Shown here piece by piece: positions 23,305 to 35,047 of a DNA stretch of 64,000 bases (the stretch's first letter is position 1; each line of letters begins with the position of its first letter). Both the position numbers and the translations under genes were made by a program. The stretch is from Echinometra lucunter (Eukaryota > Echinodermata > Echinoidea > Camarodonta > Echinometridae): contig CM057156.1 of NCBI GenBank assembly GCA_029962745.1, forward strand, positions 2,564,114-2,628,113, read 5' to 3'. A model generated the notes under the pieces. That model did not search any database. It was not told the origin of the DNA and saw nothing but the letters and a program-made list of their open reading frames with translations.

Positions 23305-24853
23305 TGGGAGAGAGAGAGGGATAATGGGGGGAGGGGTACGCTTTACCTGCATACAGACATGAGGGTGTAGCTTGTCTTTTATTTCAATATGATTAATGAA
23401 ATAAGAATTGATGTGCAGAAAAATTGATCTTCAGCTGTACATACGGATTTCTCATCACGCTTAAGGGACAACACAACAATGCATACATCACCACACATAC
23501 CTGATATGTATACTCATGATTTTTTTTTTTTTGAGAGAGAGAGAGAGAGAGAGAGAATCAAAGTTTTGAACCCCCATTATAATGTATGCTAAATTGAAAA
23601 TTAAATAGCAAACAATATTACTGGTCAACATGTTTACCGAATATTGATTTCGACAATGTCTTAAATAAAGTGTGGTATGGAAGAAAAAAAAAATGACAGA
23701 CGCAACAAAACGAGTTCATGAAAAATATTCTTTTAGTGAACATTTATTCTTGCTCATATCCAAAATACAAAAAATAAGCATCACCTACAACAAAAGAAAG
23801 ACAAATGTTTGAAAACAAAAGGCAAAGATATCATGCTCTTTTATCAGACCTTATCATAGACTATTTTCGCCATGGCTACATTTATTGTGACTAAAATCAA
23901 GCTTCATCTTTACTAGAACGAAATCATTCTTAGAAACTTCGAAATCGAGTTAAGCTTGAACCAGTAACAGAAAAGTAAAAATAAGAATAAAGATCCCTCT
24001 TCGGACCCCTTAAAATCAAAAGCTTCCATATATAACACATAGACTTTAATTTCTAAAACTATAAAGCAATCGAAATATTCATACTACAAATTTTAAATAT
24101 CTGCGTGACAGCAAATTAAAATTTAAGGGCTACCGTAGCGCAACCAAATAACTACGACCCCAAAATAATAAATAGATAAATGTTTTTAGTTACTTCTTTA
24201 ACTCTTTCAGCTGTCAATACTCAATCAAAACAAGCCAATATATTGTTATATCTCTCTTTTTAAGAGTATATTTACGAAGATATCAATTTGCATACATGTG
24301 TTTCGCATGCACATCACCAAGCTACAAATATAATTATTTAGAGCAATCCTGCATCGCTGAGGTTGGTCCAACGCATTTGACACGTTCACAATACGAGTGA
24401 ACCAAAATAACCTAAGCATAACTTCAAGGCTGAAAATTGCCAGCAATTTCCTTCATTACACGGAAAAATCTAAAACGTTAACATTATAGAAATAACAAGG
24501 AAACGTGTGACCACCTTCCTTTTAGAAAGGAAGAAAAAAAGAGAGAAAAGCAAAGAGGAGAAATCTTTCAAGTTTGTGTTATTGTGTCAAGATGAGCCAC
24601 CGAAGTATCTTCATTTCTTTACTTTGTATAATATCAGTTAATACTAAAATTAAGTGCCAAAACATAACAAAAAGATGCAAACTATAAGCCAAATACAATC
24701 TGATGCACAAAACATGCAAACTATGACATATCTTTAAAGATGTTATTGTAGACGAAACTATGACACTGGAGTACTTTATAACTATACGTAGTCTAGGATG
24801 TTCAGGATCATTTTTCAGGTCCAGTACGGAACATTATATTATAGTAAAGAGCC
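23305..24853. other. AT-rich DNA, no gene seen
   Basis: A (GA)n run at 23534-23556, then largely unique AT-rich sequence. A TTTATT at about 23743 would read AATAAA on the minus strand and could be a distal polyadenylation signal for the gene at 27276-28211. This is a guess only. Confidence 0.45.
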
Positions 24854-25018
24854 CAGGGGCGTAGATAGCGGGGGGGGGGGGGGGGGTGCGGTATGGGGTA
24901 TGCATCCCCCCACACTTTTTGAAGTGGGTGTATGTACATGTGTGTATATATATTATATACATCTAAGGGGGAATCCCCCCCCCCCCCCTCAAATAATGAG
25001 GACCTGTCTACGCCCGTG
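24854..25018. mobile_element. hAT-like MITE with CAGGGGCGTAGA ends
   Basis: Left end CAGGGGCGTAGATAG and right end CTGTCTACGCCCGTG are inverted copies. The flanks AAAGAGCC and ATTGAGCC agree at six of eight places, consistent with a decayed 8-bp duplication. Poly-G follows the left end and poly-C precedes the right end. Confidence 0.65.
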
Positions 25019-25261
25019 ATTGAGCCTAGCCATTATTGTTTTTTTGTTTTTTGTTTTTCTTTTCTATGCGGTTTCGGCGCAATTATAGAGACACTGGGGA
25101 CGCCCTACCCCAGTTCATTTTTCATCCTAGATCATGATCCCCCCCCCCCCCACCAATTATTAATGATTATTTATGACCATTTAACAACTTCGGCTTCCCT
25201 GGGAATTTTTTTCCTCAAAATGAAGTGTGGTCATTGTTTATGGGAAATGCATACATTACAA

Positions 25262-25460
25262 AAACATCATGAACACGATAAAAATAACTTTCGAAAAATC
25301 GACTCAAGTGCAATTTCAAAAGAATATTGTACTGCTCATACAAATCATGTTCGGATTATATAATAAGCCACTGTAATGGTGATAGACAGGGCTTTTGAAG
25401 TTGTCTTAAGTTGATTTTTCGAAAGTACGGTTGGCATTGTGTTCATGTCGTTTCATGTCA
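25262..25460. mobile_element. MITE with CTTTCGAAAAATC inverted ends
   Basis: Inverted words CTTTCGAAAAATCGACTCAAG and its mirror CTTAAGTTGATTTTTCGAAAG lie about 140 bp apart. The outward sequence (CATGAACAC) is also mirrored. A relative with the same core (ACTGCYCATACAAATCATGTT) is at 40225-40440. Confidence 0.65.
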
Positions 25461-27275
25461 TTGCAATTCGAAGAATGAAAACTCGTTCAAACGTAACTCT
25501 GCTATACTTTTGCTACTTTACTTTCGTTGTACCGTATACTTGTATTTTTCTATAACTCTGTATAATAGCTGACCTTGTTTACATATCTAAGTCAATGTGT
25601 ATCAAACAGGAAAGGATTATGCGTATCATATAAAAGCACAGAAATTGGCAAGTGCTTTATATAGCTTTTTTCTAGTATAACATGAACTATTTCCTATATA
25701 TTTATGCGATTTTGTCATCTATTCAAAGCTGTGTTTGAGCCGTATTAATGCTCAAACTATCATATTTATTATTTTCGCATGTAAATATAAGTTGTAGAGG
25801 CCGCTGAGATTATGAACTGTGGAACTGTATTAAACATTACATTAAACATTTACAGAAACATGGACCATCAGAGTACTGCAAATGAGGCGAAAAGTAACCT
25901 TTAGACAAGGCGAATAAACTTTACCAAAGACCTGACAAACATTATTACACTTTAATACAAATCGGATGATGCCAAATATTTGCTTTAGAATAAAACCAAC
26001 ACGTGCATCAGAGCCACGATTTCATAGAACTTCGCTTATACTGAATGCATTAATGTTTTGGTTGAGGTTTCCTTAAATTCTTAGAAATAAACATATATAG
26101 TTTGTGACATAGTTTATATTTCAGAGAAGATAATAGTTTATATTTCAGTGCTTTCAAACTTAAATGGATTTCGAAACAGGTGGAGGCTTACAAACGTAAT
26201 TACGTGCAAATGTTCCTTAAATTCAGAGGGTGCAAGTATTTTCCCTCGAAAATGAGTAATACACAAACTTATCAATATCTTCCCGTTCGATGAAGGAACG
26301 CACTACATTCAGCTCGGACATACCCTGGTTTTAAGCAAAAATGCACATCTGCAAGATAAAATTTTAATACAGTATGCTATATAGGATTAGGAATGGCAAG
26401 TTTATATCCACACGAAGTACCGTATTAAGTGGGAACAGAAAGTTACAATCTTCCCAGTGAAATAAGTAAAACTTGGTTCAAATCCAAACTCTATTCTTTG
26501 ATTAATAATTACCATTTAAAATCTCTAGGATCTGTCTACCATAACATAAAAGGTCATTCATCTATATAGGTTTTTGTGGAAATTGTATTTTTTTTTCCGG
26601 ACACGGTAATGGGTGATTTGGGTGAAATAAAAACTTAACAGCCATTTAGAATGAATTATCATCATCAGAACTACTTCACCTTTTGTGAAAAGTCAGTTGT
26701 GGGGATAACAATTAATGTATAGGCATACATATTCCTGTTTGTGTATCAAACCAAATTCAGAAGTGTTACAGCCCAGATACATAGCCAATGATATCAAAAC
26801 ATTTTCAATTTGAATTACAAAGACCAAGCTTTGCATTATTTTACAATTGCTTTAAAAAACTAGAGATTGAAAGAACAAACAAACAAACAAATATGAACCT
26901 TCACAAAGTATTGTGCAATATATTTCAAATTTTTCTTGAATTGTTATCTTCAACTATGCATTTCTAATACCAAGTACTACTACGTACTAATACACCTATA
27001 AAGTAATCGTAATTCACTTGAATGGAAGCGGACAGCAAATACAAAAAAAAGGGGGAAGGGAACCAAACATAATGCATAGATACCACTGATTTGGAATACG
27101 TGGTCAAAGTACAGAAACAAAACACAAAACTAAGTATACTAGATTAAGAACAATTGCATAATAAAATGTAAATAAATAAATCAATTTACAGTGAGTCATT
27201 TTTAACATGTTGCAAGCATGATGGAAGAAAATAAAGGTGATTTTTTAAGTTGTAACAAAGCCATCAATGAATTTT
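25461..27275 (-). other. AT-rich repeat-poor stretch downstream of the orphan 7TM gene
   Basis: About 1.8 kb with no repeat family recognised and no second coding stretch. It may be 3' UTR of the minus-strand gene at 27276-28211. Confidence 0.4.
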
Positions 27276-28211
27276 CTAAACAAGATGAATGAGCAAAGAG
27301 TTGGAGAGCAGGAGGATGTCAATCACAATCCAAGAATAAAACTTAAAAGCTTCAAAAGATGGTAAACCATCCTCGGACAGATAGTCGTAGACATTCTTTG
27401 TCCAAAAAGGAAGCCAGAAGATAAGCAGAGTACAGGCTGTTGTCAGTGCCCACTTGAAGACCACACATTCCTTGTTGATCGGTGGGTAGTTGAATCTTTC
27501 CCCGGTCCATTCGCGGAAGCGTCTCATCTTCCGATAGTGCTTAGCCGCTTGGGATAAGATGAAGAGGATGATGGTGAGAACAGGTACCGCTAAGACAAGA
27601 CAGAATGCAAGGAGGTTGAGAACATCTGGCAAGTGCTTGAAGATGAAGAGATTGATGAGCACACACAAGCTGTGACAGGTTGCTTGGAACCACATCACGA
27701 CTATGGTTGTTCTGACATGAGGAGATGGGACACTCTGATGCAGCTGGAACGAAGGTTTGCTCAGGATCAGGCAGAACCGGACCACAGAGGCCAAGAGATG
27801 GACTCCAAAGCAGGCCAGAACCAGGATCTGGAACTGTTCGGTGATGTGAACAATCCAGCAGGAGTAGCTGGTCCTCACGGTGATGTAACCTTGGAGGAAC
27901 ATCAGGAACATGGTGACAAGGAGGTTCACAGAAGCAAAGCACACAGTTGGAAGATGCACAGGCTTTGTGTTAGGACGTTGGTTCCTACACGCATTCACAA
28001 TGAGAAGTACATTACCACATATGATGGAGAAGATTACAAAAGCTAGAGGAATTGTCACCACCATATTGATTTGTGGGTATGTGGTGCAAAAATCCTCCAC
28101 GTCTATGTTGACGTTGATGAGATTCTTGGAAGTTACGAGTTTGGTCAGACTCATCGTGTGCACCATCTCCACTTCCATGCCTGTGGTCACGTTGTCTTCT
28201 GTCTCATTCAT
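27276..28211 (-). CDS. Orphan class-A GPCR-like seven-helix protein with eroded motifs
   Basis: Single open frame of 311 codons plus TAG. ATG at 28211 was chosen because it starts an N-terminus with two N-glycosylation sequons (NET, NVT) ahead of TM1. An upstream extension to about 28340 has no ATG. TM1 keeps GN (CGNVLLI). TM2 has ASVNLLVT, with Asn replacing the sodium-site Asp. TM3 keeps its start Cys (SYSCW), but DRY is VRF. TM4 keeps Trp, TM5 keeps Pro, and TM6 is FWLP instead of CWxP. TM7 reads LLLSNSLLIHLV-stop, so NPxxY is lost and the stop falls where Tyr7.53 should be. Loop 2 is very short and lacks the partner cysteine. Intronless, fast-evolving orphan GPCRs are known as lineage expansions in sea urchins, and I infer membership in such a group. 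It could be a signalling-impaired receptor or a young pseudogene. Confidence 0.75.
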   Translation of the reverse strand: MNETEDNVTTGMEVEMVHTMSLTKLVTSKNLINVNIDVEDFCTTYPQINMVVTIPLAFVIFSIICGNVLLIVNACRNQRPNTKPVHLPTVCFASVNLLVTMFLMFLQGYITVRTSYSCWIVHITEQFQILVLACFGVHLLASVVRFCLILSKPSFQLHQSVPSPHVRTTIVVMWFQATCHSLCVLINLFIFKHLPDVLNLLAFCLVLAVPVLTIILFILSQAAKHYRKMRRFREWTGERFNYPPINKECVVFKWALTTACTLLIFWLPFWTKNVYDYLSEDGLPSFEAFKFYSWIVIDILLLSNSLLIHLV

Positions 28212-29640
28212 TTTGAGATATTCACCGTTCGTAGTCAATGAGTCACTTGCTTTGACAGTTAATCCACAAAACGATATTTGATACGGTAAAGCAGAAGTCG
28301 TGCACAAGCTGTGTGTAATCAATTCATACACTCTGCACAAACGAGATCAATTTCAGGGAACAACCAGTAAACATCAGTTATTCACAGTACAAAGAGCAGT
28401 CAAGCCATACAACTCACGATGATGATGGTTCCCGCGATGGTCGCATGCGAGGTCACCGACAATAAAACATGTTTCGCTTGATGCAATCGAAAAGGTTCCT
28501 CTTTGTCTTGCAAGGCCTAAACGATGGCTGTGTAGATCAGGGATTAGTTGTTTGTATGATTAATACTTTCAGAATGAGATATTTACCTCCTTCCAGTCTC
28601 TATAATGAAACCAGGTCGGGGTCAACACGTTGCCATCAGCTGATCGTTCAGCTGGTAGCTAGCTCAGCTGTAAGAAAATCATACCCTGGGATTGTGCGGG
28701 CGTCTGCCTACACTACACAGCGTCTATGAGCGGCACGTACGAAGACACACCTCCAAACTGCAACCGCTCCGTCCGTAATGTAGAAGCACGAAAATAGCAG
28801 ACGACTAGATGTCGAAAAATGTCACAAATCTTTGATGAAATAACTTCCAGTTGCACCTCTTAAGACATCAGTAATCCCTACCATGGAAGCAGTAGAAGGT
28901 CCATCACAGAAAAACTGATTTATTAACATAAACACACGACCAAGTTACAGTTAAACGAGTAACTGAAGATATCACTTCACTAATGATATGCGGTGTCACT
29001 CGCCTGGAATTTCCCCGTTTGGGTCAATGGAAAACTACCAGCAGTCAGCTGTTCGCTAGCTCGCTTATCATACAATGCACTGTTTACTTTGGTTGTTCGG
29101 GCACAAAGATGTACTGCGCATGGGCGAATATGATCCGCAAGCTATAGGCACATCATGCACATAGTCTGTTTGTAAGAGACCTCTTTTTATTGTTGACTTG
29201 AAGTTCCGTATTTAATTAGTTAGATAAGGTGGAAATACCAAGGCTTATTTACACTTAATTTGTCTAAAACCAACCTTATATTAGTGGATACTACTAAAGC
29301 GATGAAATATGGGTAAACATCGGCATTTTGAAAGTTAAAAATCGATCGAGTCATCGAAAATCCCGAGAAAATCAACTGCAAAACATGCATGAACGTAGAA
29401 GACTATTGTCTACTGTATCGAAGACCCTCAAATTTTTATACTTACATGCAAATTTCATAGGCGGAACGTATCGATTTCCTAACCATATAATTTCATTGTG
29501 TAATTTCATTGTGTATAATGTCAATCAGAAGTGGGTCACCGAGAACTTAAATACAAGTATAATTATATCCAAACATTATCAAGCGGTATAGAAACAATTA
29601 AAACAAAACAAAAGAACATGCTGTCCGTTTACGCTTCTTG
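28212..29640. other. Upstream region of the orphan 7TM gene
   Basis: Probable promoter and 5' UTR side for the minus-strand gene. On that strand a GTGAGT donor near 28416 and a TTTGTGCAG acceptor near 28336 would remove about 80 bp and join in frame to a short leader with its own ATG. This is not proven. No other gene was seen. Confidence 0.4.
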
Positions 29641-30984
29641 TCTGGAATTTCACCATCGTCACCACCATCACCACACCACCACCACCACCAACAACGACGA
29701 CGACAACGACAACATCAAGGAGAAGAACAAGAACAAAGTGAAACAATGCATGATTCATAGGTTACATGCAGACGGTTCAGGCCATGCAGCTAATACCATT
29801 ATAATGAACAACATTAGGGATGCAATTTGATTTTGAATGTACATTTACTGACAATAATGAAATGACAAAACATCGACAGTGAAATGAAGATGCATTTGAA
29901 TCATCATAAGAATTAAAAAGTAGGTCTATTGACAAAGTATCTAACCCTCTGGCAATCAAAGATAATGGCAATATCATATTACGATACAGCTGGACCGGGC
30001 AAAGCTTCTGGCCTTGGCCGTTGACATTTAAACATATACACGTCGTGTGGCTGGATGTTATTGACCCTCACTGTATTCCGATGAGATTGAAACCTAATTA
30101 CTGCAATGATATGACGATACATTTTGAATAAATAATGTGGGGCGGGGTTAAGAAACAGTGGGGGCGCCATCCGAATTACTCTGTGGGCGGGGAAGGCTGG
30201 GGGAAGGCTTGCCTGATCCGAGGTACAAGTAAATGTCAAATTTCCGAGCCCTTTATTCAGAAGTCGTTCAGAGGGGAGTTTGGGTGAACAGATATGCCCT
30301 TACCTCAGAAGACGACACAGAACAAACAAACAGAACAAACCAATAATAACAATAACTAAGCCGATTTTGATTGTGGAAAAGGAAATACGATCCTGATAAC
30401 CATAGGGGTATATTATATATGACCTCTTTTAACCTAAGCCTTATCCCCAACCCCAACCCCCCCCCCCCCTCCCCAGCCCGGTCCCTCCCATGGATATCTT
30501 CACACCGGAAGTTGGACGTGATCGACATAACGAGATTCAGGAGTATAGCCAAGGAGGTATTATTTTTAGCACCTCCTTGGTATAAAAATATAAACCGTTT
30601 TGTGAGAGAGCATTACAACTGTGCTTCTGTAGTCGTTCTGAGAGAGGCAGGGAGGGAAGGAAAGAGGGAGGGAGAGAGAGAGAGAGAGAGAAAGAAGGTA
30701 TTAGCATGATACATTTTTCTTCTCACCTATGCAATAATATGCACCCCCTCTCGAGGGAGCGTTCTCTCTCTCTCTCTCTCTCCTCTCTCCCCCCCCCCCC
30801 CCCCCTCTCTCTCTCCGAACCCTGATCTATCTACCCATCCTTTTCTCTCTTCTTCGCCTACTCCGCTCTGTCTATTCATGAACAGGTGGAAGAAAGACTC
30901 TTCCATCTCCCTCGCTTATTCTTCCTTCAGCTTCTCGTGAAGTTGCCCCCAAACCACTTTTCTCTTTGTGCAGATCATCTATAT
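29641..30984. other. Intergenic DNA with simple repeats
   Basis: Contains CAC/ACG triplets (29650-29716), poly-C (30458-30469), (GA)n (30670-30692), (CT)n plus poly-C (30762-30816). No exon was supported. Confidence 0.6.
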
Positions 30985-31041
30985 CATCGTCACAATCACC
31001 ACCATCACCAACATCACCACCACCACCAACAACAACAACAA

Positions 31042-31086
<45 letters not shown>

Positions 31087-31258
31087 AATCATCACTATAA
31101 TCACCATCACATCACTATCACCATCATCATCACCATCATCATCATCATCATCATCATCACCATCACCCTCATCACCATCATCACCATCATCACCATCACC
31201 ATCATCACCATCATTATCACCATCATCATCGTATCATCACTATCATCAGTAGCGGCAT
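30985..31258. repeat. Long (CAT/CAC)n triplet repeat
   Basis: About 270 bp of ATC/ACC triplets with few interruptions. Frames through it encode poly-His, poly-Ile/Thr or poly-Ser/Pro, none of which is believable as protein here. Confidence 0.9.
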
Positions 31259-31560
31259 CATGACCTCATCATTAGATCATCATTATTATTATTATCGTGT
31301 ATCTTCTCTAGTTTGTAAGCACAAACCCTGGTCAGTCGAAACACGTCATAGAGGCCTAATTATGAGAATAAATGAGCACAGGGAGGTGGAAGTGGACACC
31401 TCCCTGGATATAAAATGTGAGCCTATATGGGAGCGAGTTGAGATAAGTCAATTTCTCCGCAATTCCTTTACCATTTTCCTCTGTTTAACGTTGTTTGTAA
31501 CTTAAAAGTCATATGACCAAATATATTCATGTTTTATAATGTGATCTCCTTGTCATTTTA

Positions 31561-32870
31561 GGGCAGGGGCGGGGGGGGGGGGCGCGGTGGGGATGACCCT
31601 TCCTAGCTCGGGTGCTGAAATGTACTGCATGGTATGTGAGTTTATGGAGTGGCAAAAATATAATTGATTTGATATTGTTTTCTTTTTAAGGGAACGATGT
31701 ATTTACAAGAGTTCCCCCCCCCCAAAAAAATAAATAAATAGGTGACACTGGCAACACCCCAAAAGTGCCCCTTTGGTTAAAATACACACATATTTGTAAG
31801 TCCCCTGAGTATGGAACCATTTTAACGAGATAATGGAATCATATTTAAGATAAGGGCATGGAAGTTGTTCAGATGCATGCGATTCACTTCTTAGTGAAAG
31901 GGTAGTGGTAGCACCCAAAGTGCCCATGAGGTATTAAAACACATGCACATTTTAGGGCTTCTTAATATAATATTGCACAATTTCAATTTTCCTAAATTTT
32001 GTTTTATGAATGTATCCCTAAGCAGTGGAAGTTTAAAGTTGTTCAAATTGGGTAGGCCTGCTTATACCTCATTGAGGGAATAGGCGAAGGGGCTAGGGAC
32101 AAAATTTTTATATCAGTGCCCCTATTGCTAAAAATGACAAATTATATTTATCAGTAGGTTATGAAAGTACAATTAGATTATAAACTGGGGTTCTTGGGGG
32201 GGGGGGGGTTCTGCTGCCTTTTCCAGTAATAGTTTATTTATATTTTGTCTGCCTTTCCTTTTTTTTAATTTTTATTTTTATGTGTTTATGTATTTTATTT
32301 TCATATTGAATCCTGCCAATCATGTAAATATGTGATTCTGCTGATTTACTTTAATAAAACATACCAAAAAACAAAACAAAAGCAAAACAAAAACAAAAAC
32401 AAAACAATCATAATTTCCGTTTGCAAAAGGATGATTCCTACCAAGTTTGGTCAAAATCCACCTGCTCCTCATTGAAAAAATTTAACTACTATCTATTTCT
32501 GCCCCATGGGCACTTTGGGATGGTGCTGCCCCAACAAACACATTTCTCAGTACGCACTTACCCGATTTGATAATTCTTTCTGGTTAGGAATGATTCTAAC
32601 CAAATTGGTTAAAATCTAACTATCCATTAATCATATAGGCAGGAAATTATTTATATATATTATCAAAGGGGCACTTTGGTGTTTCACCTTTAGCCCCCCC
32701 CCCCTCCTCAAGGAGGGACACATTTGTATCTTCTAGACCCGCCGGTTTGAAAATTCTCACTTCTAAACTTGTGCCTATTTTCCATCGTAAAGCTCACCCA
32801 ATTGCATACAATGTACATTTAAGCACCTTAAGGGGTCACCCCTCCCTGCCCCTGCCCCTGACTCCAACAT
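31561..32870. mobile_element. Possible 1.3 kb element with GGGCAGGGGC ends and diverged inner repeats
   Basis: The left end GGGCAGGGGCGGGG...GATGACCC is loosely mirrored by GGGTCACCCC...CTGCCCCTGCCCC at the right. The interior repeats themes such as CAAGTTTGGTCAAAATCCA and GGGCACTTTGG. It is non-coding and the ends are too degenerate for certainty. Confidence 0.4.
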
Positions 32871-33111
32871 CGGTTTTGGTGGTTACACTTCCAAAAATAT
32901 AAAATTTAGTCCATAAGGAAGTTTTGTGCCAAAATGGTGCCTTTATCCACCTTGTATGATACGGCTGCTAAGCTAAGCCCCTATAGCCCGTACTTGGTTA
33001 TGTTGATTTTTGCCCGGATTATGATGGGTTTCAAAATGAAATCAAATAATATGTTGAAGGGTAATAATATGTTATTATTACCCTTCAATTTTGAAGGGTA
33101 ATAATAATAAT

Positions 33112-33182
<71 letters not shown>
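33112..33182. repeat. (TA)n microsatellite after SINE tail
   Basis: About 70 bp of TA following (ATA)n, directly abutting the 3' end of the minus-strand SINE. Confidence 0.9.
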
Positions 33183-33390
33183 ACCCAGGGTAGCCACTTC
33201 AGCTATCAGCTGATCTTCCAGCGGGCCCTGTATAACATTATGTTATTATTACCCTTCTCCATCTTATATGCCGAGCGCCTGGCTAGAAGGCAGAAGGTCC
33301 CATTTTTGTAAGTCTTTGGTATGACTCGGCCGGGGATCGAACCCACGACCTCCCGTTCATGAGGCGGACGCTCTATCAATTGAGCCACCA
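33183..33390 (-). mobile_element. tRNA-derived SINE
   Basis: On the minus strand it begins GTGGCTCAATTGATAGAGCG (A box) and has GTGGGTTCGATCCCCGG (B box), then a body ending in CTGAAGTGGCTACCCTGGGT and an AT microsatellite. The tRNA-like head has a CAT at the anticodon place, but its arms do not close properly, so it is a SINE promoter and not a tRNA gene. A related 3' module lies at 34950-35047 on the plus strand. Confidence 0.75.
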
Positions 33391-33394
33391 TAAT

Positions 33395-34945
33395 AACATA
33401 TTAATAATGATAATAATAGATGGGATTTGTAATGCGCCAAATCCACTCTGCAGAGTGCCCAAGGCGCAGTGAAAGAAAGAAAGAGAATGATAAATTAAGG
33501 AACAATTAAGAGTAGGAAGCATTGAATAGACGTGTCTTAAGGTAACGTTTAAATGTGTCAATTGAAGTGCATTCACGGATAACCAGGGGAAGATCATTCC
33601 AGAGAACAGGGCCAGCGTGAGCAAAAGCCCGTACCCCCCATGTCTTAACGGATTTGGGAACAACTAGGGAACCAGAGTTGGATGAACGTAGGGACCTGAC
33701 AGGAGTGTATTTGTTAATCAGATTGATGTTGTATTGTGGAGCAGAACCGTTAATTGCATGGAATACAAGGAGAAGGATTTTGAAGATGATGCGATCGTTG
33801 ACCTTCAACCAATGTAGAGATTTCAGGATGGGTGTGATATGAACATGTTTTTTAGATAGGGTAACCATGCGTGCTGCAGCGTTTTGGAGCTTTTGGAGTT
33901 TAGACAACTGGGTGTTGGGTAAGTTGTAAAGCAAGGCATTCCCGAAATCAAGTCGTGAAGAAATCAGTGCATGAACTAATTTTTCAGTGGCAGATTTTGA
34001 CAAATATTTCCTAATGAACCCAATATTGCGGAGCTGATACCTTACGGATCTACAGATGTTGGTTATTTGATTTGACATAGACATTCCACAATCTAACATG
34101 ACCCCTAGGTTACGACACGTCTGGGACACATTTATGGTACATCCCGAAAAAGAGACGGATGACAACTTGACCTTACTAAGTTGAGCCCGTGAACCAAAAA
34201 GAAGGAACTCAGTTTTGGAAGGATTCAATTTCAATGAATGACGATCCAGCCAGGAGTGAATGTCAGAGAGACAATTCTCAAGATGGGTGATTGCATTTTT
34301 TGCATCAGCCTGGTTTGGTTTGAAGGAGAGATAGAGTTGGATGTCGTCGGCATAGATATGATAATTGATATTATGGCGTCGTAAGATATGTCCCAAACTA
34401 ATCAAATAAATTGAAAATAAAGTGGGCCCGCCCACAGAACCCTGCGGAACACCGTGAGTAAGAGGCATGCTGGTAGATTTGCAGTCATTAATACAGACAA
34501 TCTGTGAGTGACAGGAAAGATAAGACTGAAACCATGCATATGCCTGACCCCTAACACCAAATGAACTGAGTGTATTAAGCAGAACAGTATGATTGACGGT
34601 ATCGAAAGCGGAAGCCAGTCGAGTAAGAACATGGCTGAGATATTTCCTTTGTCCATTCCCTGAAGGATGGAGTTGGACACATTGACCAGGAGAGTTTCCA
34701 CACTGTGGTTGGGACGATATGCAGATTGAAAGGGATCAAACGAATTGTTATCCGAAAAATACCCAGTGAGTCTAGAAAAAACAACCCTTTCAAGAATTTT
34801 GAATAAGAATGGCAAATTAGAAACAGGACGGTAATTTTGCAGTACCTCTGAATCAAGAGAGCTTTTTTTTCAGAAGTGGAGTGATATGAGCAACCTTCAA
34901 ACAAGTGGGAACTTCAGCCTGATCAATACTTAAATTGACTATCTA
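33395..34945 (-). mobile_element. 5'-truncated non-LTR retrotransposon (CR1/L2-like)
   Basis: Starts inside the reverse transcriptase domain (SIDQAEVPTCLKVAHITPLL) and ends with a 3' tail GGCGCATTACAAATC followed by ATTATT repeats, the L2/CR1 style of 3' end. The endonuclease and any ORF1 are absent. 5' truncation is the normal result of target-primed insertion. Confidence 0.8.
33506..34880 (-). pseudogene. LINE reverse transcriptase, frameshifted
   Basis: RNA-templated DNA polymerase of a non-LTR element. Seen in order are NYRPVSNLPFLFKILERVV, FQSAYRPNHSVETLL, AFDTVNH, HGVPQGSVGGPTLF, the catalytic YADD box (YHIYADDIQLYL), LNPSKTEFLLFG, and the C-terminal WNDLPL...FKRYLKTRLF, with stop at 33506. 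At least two frameshifts break it: one in the run of eight A (minus strand) near 34865, and one near 34620 just before AFDTVNH. The part from about 34640 to 33506 is a single open frame. Dead as a gene. Confidence 0.85.
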
Positions 34946-34949
34946 CATA

Positions 34950-35047
34950 TTATGTTATGCAGGGCTCGCTGGAAGAGCAGTTGATAAAACTGAAGTGGCT
35001 ACCCTGGGTAAATAAGCCGTTATTATTATTATTATTATTATTATTAT
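34950..35047 (+). repeat. SINE 3' module with (ATT)n tail
   Basis: GCAGGGCTCGCTGGAAGA followed by CTGAAGTGGCTACCCTGGGT, then TTATTATT repeats. This is the plus-strand counterpart of the 3' end of the SINE at 33183-33390, without its tRNA head. Confidence 0.7.

Noticed and set aside
30886..31263. Poly-His frame of about 125 codons
   Set aside because: It is a reading of the (CAT/CAC)n repeat; all three frames are open and low-complexity.
33305..33390. Minus-strand tRNA gene with CAT anticodon
   Set aside because: A and B boxes are good, but the acceptor and T stems do not pair, and a SINE body with an AT tail follows. The same holds for 16960-17045 and 52500-52640.
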